From Pectobacterium aquaticum (GTDB lineage Bacteria > Pseudomonadota > Gammaproteobacteria > Enterobacterales > Enterobacteriaceae), in assembly GCF_003382565.3 (NCBI RefSeq), contig NZ_CP086253.1, positions 1,860,001 to 1,924,000 on the forward strand: 64,000 bases of DNA, given 5' to 3'. Each line of letters starts with the position of its first letter. Within the stretch, counting starts at the first letter, position 1. The notes under the pieces were generated by a model that worked only from the letters and a program-made list of their open reading frames with translations, made no database searches and was not told the origin of the DNA. Below, one piece after another: positions 61,974 through 64,000 of this stretch. The position numbers and the translations under genes are program-made.

Positions 61974-63572
61974 GGGGGACATCGGAATAAATAGGGAAAA
62001 TATGCTGCCATTCGGCTGGTTGGCCGAGACTTCGATCATTCCCTGAGCCTGATTGACGTAGCTGGCAACCAGATGCAGCCCCAGCCCGTGATCGCCCTGC
62101 GTTTTACTGGTCACGCCGATTTCAAACAGGCTATCGGCAATGGCCGGATCGATACCCGTCCCTTGATCGGCGACTTCAATGACCAATTCTTGTTCGCTGT
62201 CATAGATATACACCTCGACAGGATAATGTGGTGCGGTGGTGGCTAATGTGGCTTCCATCGCGTTGTCCAGCAAATTACCAATGATGGACATCAGTTCCGT
62301 TTCGCTCAGCGCCGGTGGAATATGGGTAAGCTGGCAGCGTGGATCGAAAACAATCTCAATGCCTTTTTCCCGTGCCGTCGCGTATTTGCCCAGCAGCAGC
62401 CCGCACAGCGCGGGTGAACAGAAGCGGCGCGACACAAAATCCAGCACCACCTGCGCGCTTTCGGACTGCGCTTCAATATATTTGATGGCTTCGTCATAGC
62501 GTTTTAGGTGTAGCAACCCGGCCAGCGTCGCCGTCCAGTTCAACTGCTCATGGCGCAAAATGCGCAGACTATTCGCGTAACGTTTTACCTGACTGAGCTG
62601 CATGCTAAGCGTGTGGATATCGTTTTTACTGCGGAAGCTGATGACCCAGCCCTGAAGCTCATCCTCCAGCATGATCCGCACTCGGCTGGCAATCACGGTG
62701 GCGTGGTTAAAACGGCAGATTTCATCGTGGGTGTCGCTGTTCCACATAGCCTCGCCGGAGAAAAAGGGCACAGGCTTAATGACGGTATCAATCGGCTTGC
62801 CGCGCAACAGATAGGACGGTTCGTTCAGCCCGAGGATTTCTTTGGCGGCATGGTTAATGGCGGCAATACGGTGCTGCTTATCGATGGCGATCACCCCTTC
62901 GTAGATCGATTCGAGCAGCGCCTTCTGCTGCCTGACCAGCATACGAATCTCAAGCGGTTCGAGGCCAAACATTTGTTTCTTTAGATTACGCGAGAACCAC
63001 CAGGAAAAGAGAAACAGCGCGACAAACATCGCCAGAATCGCCAGCAGAATATGCGCCAGCTTACTGAATGTCAGGTTATCGATGTGGGTTTTCAAATAGC
63101 CGACGGAAACAATACCAATGACCTGACCGTCAGCCACGATTGGCGCCTTGCTGCGTAGTGAGACGCCTATGCTGCCGTGGCGCACGGTGATCACGCTTTT
63201 TCCCGCTAATACGTCGAAGTTATCGCCGCCCACCATCTGCGTGCCTACGAGCTTGTCACTTTCCGCGTATTCAGAATGAAACAGATGACGCGCCTGATTA
63301 TCCCCGATCACAATATAGCTGGCATCGCTGCGCTGCTTTAACTGTTGAACGAGTGCATCTATCTGTTTGATATCTTTATTCTTCACTGATTCAACCAAGG
63401 AGGGAATGATGGCGATTTCTCTGGCCTGTACCTGCGCGCGCGTACCCAGCTCGGAATACAGCTGCTTGTCAATATCGTGATAATAATAAATGCCCGTCAT
63501 CAGAAGTAACGAAGAGAAGAAGACGATCAAATAGATAAATAATTTGATATGAAAGGAAAGTCTCACTCTCAT
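61968..63572 (-). CDS. CitA/DcuS-type sensor histidine kinase
   Basis: A 534-residue membrane kinase. TM1 is residues 10-31, a periplasmic PDC/Cache domain about 35-170, TM2 174-194, a cytoplasmic PAS domain about 213-318, a phosphoacceptor helix with His341 in RHEQLNW and an ATPase domain with N-box NLLDNAMEA (433-441), G1 DQGTG (469-473) and HGLGLHLV (495-502). The periplasmic stretch SYIVIGD, VRHGSIG, SLRSKAPI and IGIVSVGY resembles citrate sensor CitA more than fumarate sensor DcuS, so a citrate-like di- or tricarboxylate is the likely ligand (inference). Divergent from the gene at 63992; the response regulator follows. Confidence 0.92.
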   Translation of the reverse strand: MRVRLSFHIKLFIYLIVFFSSLLLMTGIYYYHDIDKQLYSELGTRAQVQAREIAIIPSLVESVKNKDIKQIDALVQQLKQRSDASYIVIGDNQARHLFHSEYAESDKLVGTQMVGGDNFDVLAGKSVITVRHGSIGVSLRSKAPIVADGQVIGIVSVGYLKTHIDNLTFSKLAHILLAILAMFVALFLFSWWFSRNLKKQMFGLEPLEIRMLVRQQKALLESIYEGVIAIDKQHRIAAINHAAKEILGLNEPSYLLRGKPIDTVIKPVPFFSGEAMWNSDTHDEICRFNHATVIASRVRIMLEDELQGWVISFRSKNDIHTLSMQLSQVKRYANSLRILRHEQLNWTATLAGLLHLKRYDEAIKYIEAQSESAQVVLDFVSRRFCSPALCGLLLGKYATAREKGIEIVFDPRCQLTHIPPALSETELMSIIGNLLDNAMEATLATTAPHYPVEVYIYDSEQELVIEVADQGTGIDPAIADSLFEIGVTSKTQGDHGLGLHLVASYVNQAQGMIEVSANQPNGSIFSLFIPMSPQ

Positions 63573-63991
63573 GATGTGCGGTAGCCTGCCAGTGAACGAA
63601 AAATAGCTGGTGAATTTATCACGAATGGTAATAAGAATGGGCCGAGAGGAAAAAACTTGTGAGCAATAACACGTTTAAATAGGTTGTTATCAATATGAAG
63701 GCAGTAATAAATAGATAAAATTAAACGACTCTGTTTTGTTTAATAAACAACTTAATTACTTTTCATCAACATAGTCATTTTTAGGAAATAAAAACCATAA
63801 ACTCCATAGAAACCGTAAAATTTATTCTGAACGTAAAATCATCTAATCGACTGTGTAATAAACGATTTTCTAATATAAACCATAAAAACCATAAACGCCT
63901 TTAAAACTCGTTTTTTAATTTGAAGAGAATCACATAATAATATGTTCCCGCCCCCTATGATGCGCGGACAAAATAAAACGGGGACAGAGTT
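63573..63991. promoter_or_regulatory. AT-rich divergent regulatory region
   Basis: No gene is present in 419 bases. A/T content is very high. AAACCATAAA occurs at 63792-63801, 63877-63886 and 63886-63895, and AAACCGTAAA at 63810-63819. The last two overlap by one base (nine-base period). These direct repeats lie 97-200 bases before the next start codon and are candidate binding sites for the CitB-type regulator. Confidence 0.6.
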
Positions 63992-64000
63992 ATGAGCACG
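63992..64000 (+). CDS. Start of a gene cut by the window end
   Basis: ATG-AGC-ACG preceded by GGGACAGAG at ribosome-site distance. Only three codons (M-S-T) are seen. By position it is the likely target of the divergent two-component system, such as a carboxylate transporter or metabolic enzyme, but no function can be read from it. Confidence 0.5.

Noticed and set aside
63573..63991. CRISPR-like interpretation of the AAACCATAAA repeats
   Set aside because: The units are only ten bases, without regular spacers, in AT-rich promoter DNA; regulator sites are a better explanation.

Overview
The window reads as chromosome of a plant-associated enterobacterium, most likely Pectobacterium or a close soft-rot relative. 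This is inferred from proteins close to E. coli orthologues but with several E. coli genes missing from the order (no ltaE, poxB, macAB, serW or dmsABC), from ERIC elements, and from large chemoreceptor and carboxylate-sensor genes. Nothing in the sequence fixes the species.

Layout. 1-9.3 kb: ybjQ, an ERIC element, the lipoprotein amidase gene amiD, ybjT, the nitrosative-stress pair hcp-hcr, the lysine exporter gene lysO, the OLD-family nuclease gene ybjD and cspD. 9.7-26.6 kb: the conserved clpS-clpA, infA, aat, cydDC, trxB, lrp, ftsK, lolA, rarA, serS block. 26.9-33.3 kb: ycaD followed by an accessory LysR / NCS1 permease / DUF917 / hydantoinase-type cluster in the ycaD-pflA interval. 33.4-45.7 kb: the anaerobic focA-pflB-pflA unit, ycaO, then serC-aroA, cmk, rpsA and ihfB. 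45.9-47.8 kb: a YtcJ-like amidohydrolase. 47.9-55.2 kb: the complete histidine operon hisGDCBHAFI with leader peptide and attenuator. 55.4-56.4 kb: a second ERIC element and yeeZ. 56.5-60.7 kb: two paralogous chemoreceptors, each with a FliA-like promoter. 61.2-64 kb: a CitA/CitB-type two-component system facing a gene whose first three codons end the window.

Regulatory sites read directly from the sequence include an NsrR-like dyad before hcp, a LexA box before ftsK, FNR-like boxes before hcp and focA, the his attenuator, two sigma-28 promoters, four AAACCATAAA-type repeats before the last gene, and a 17-bp near-perfect hairpin ahead of the accessory permease operon.

The least explained locus is the 28.0-33.3 kb cluster. 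It looks like a small uptake and catabolism system for a nitrogen heterocycle such as a hydantoin or thiohydantoin, but its substrate cannot be read from sequence. No CRISPR array, insertion sequence, prophage, rRNA or tRNA gene was recognised.
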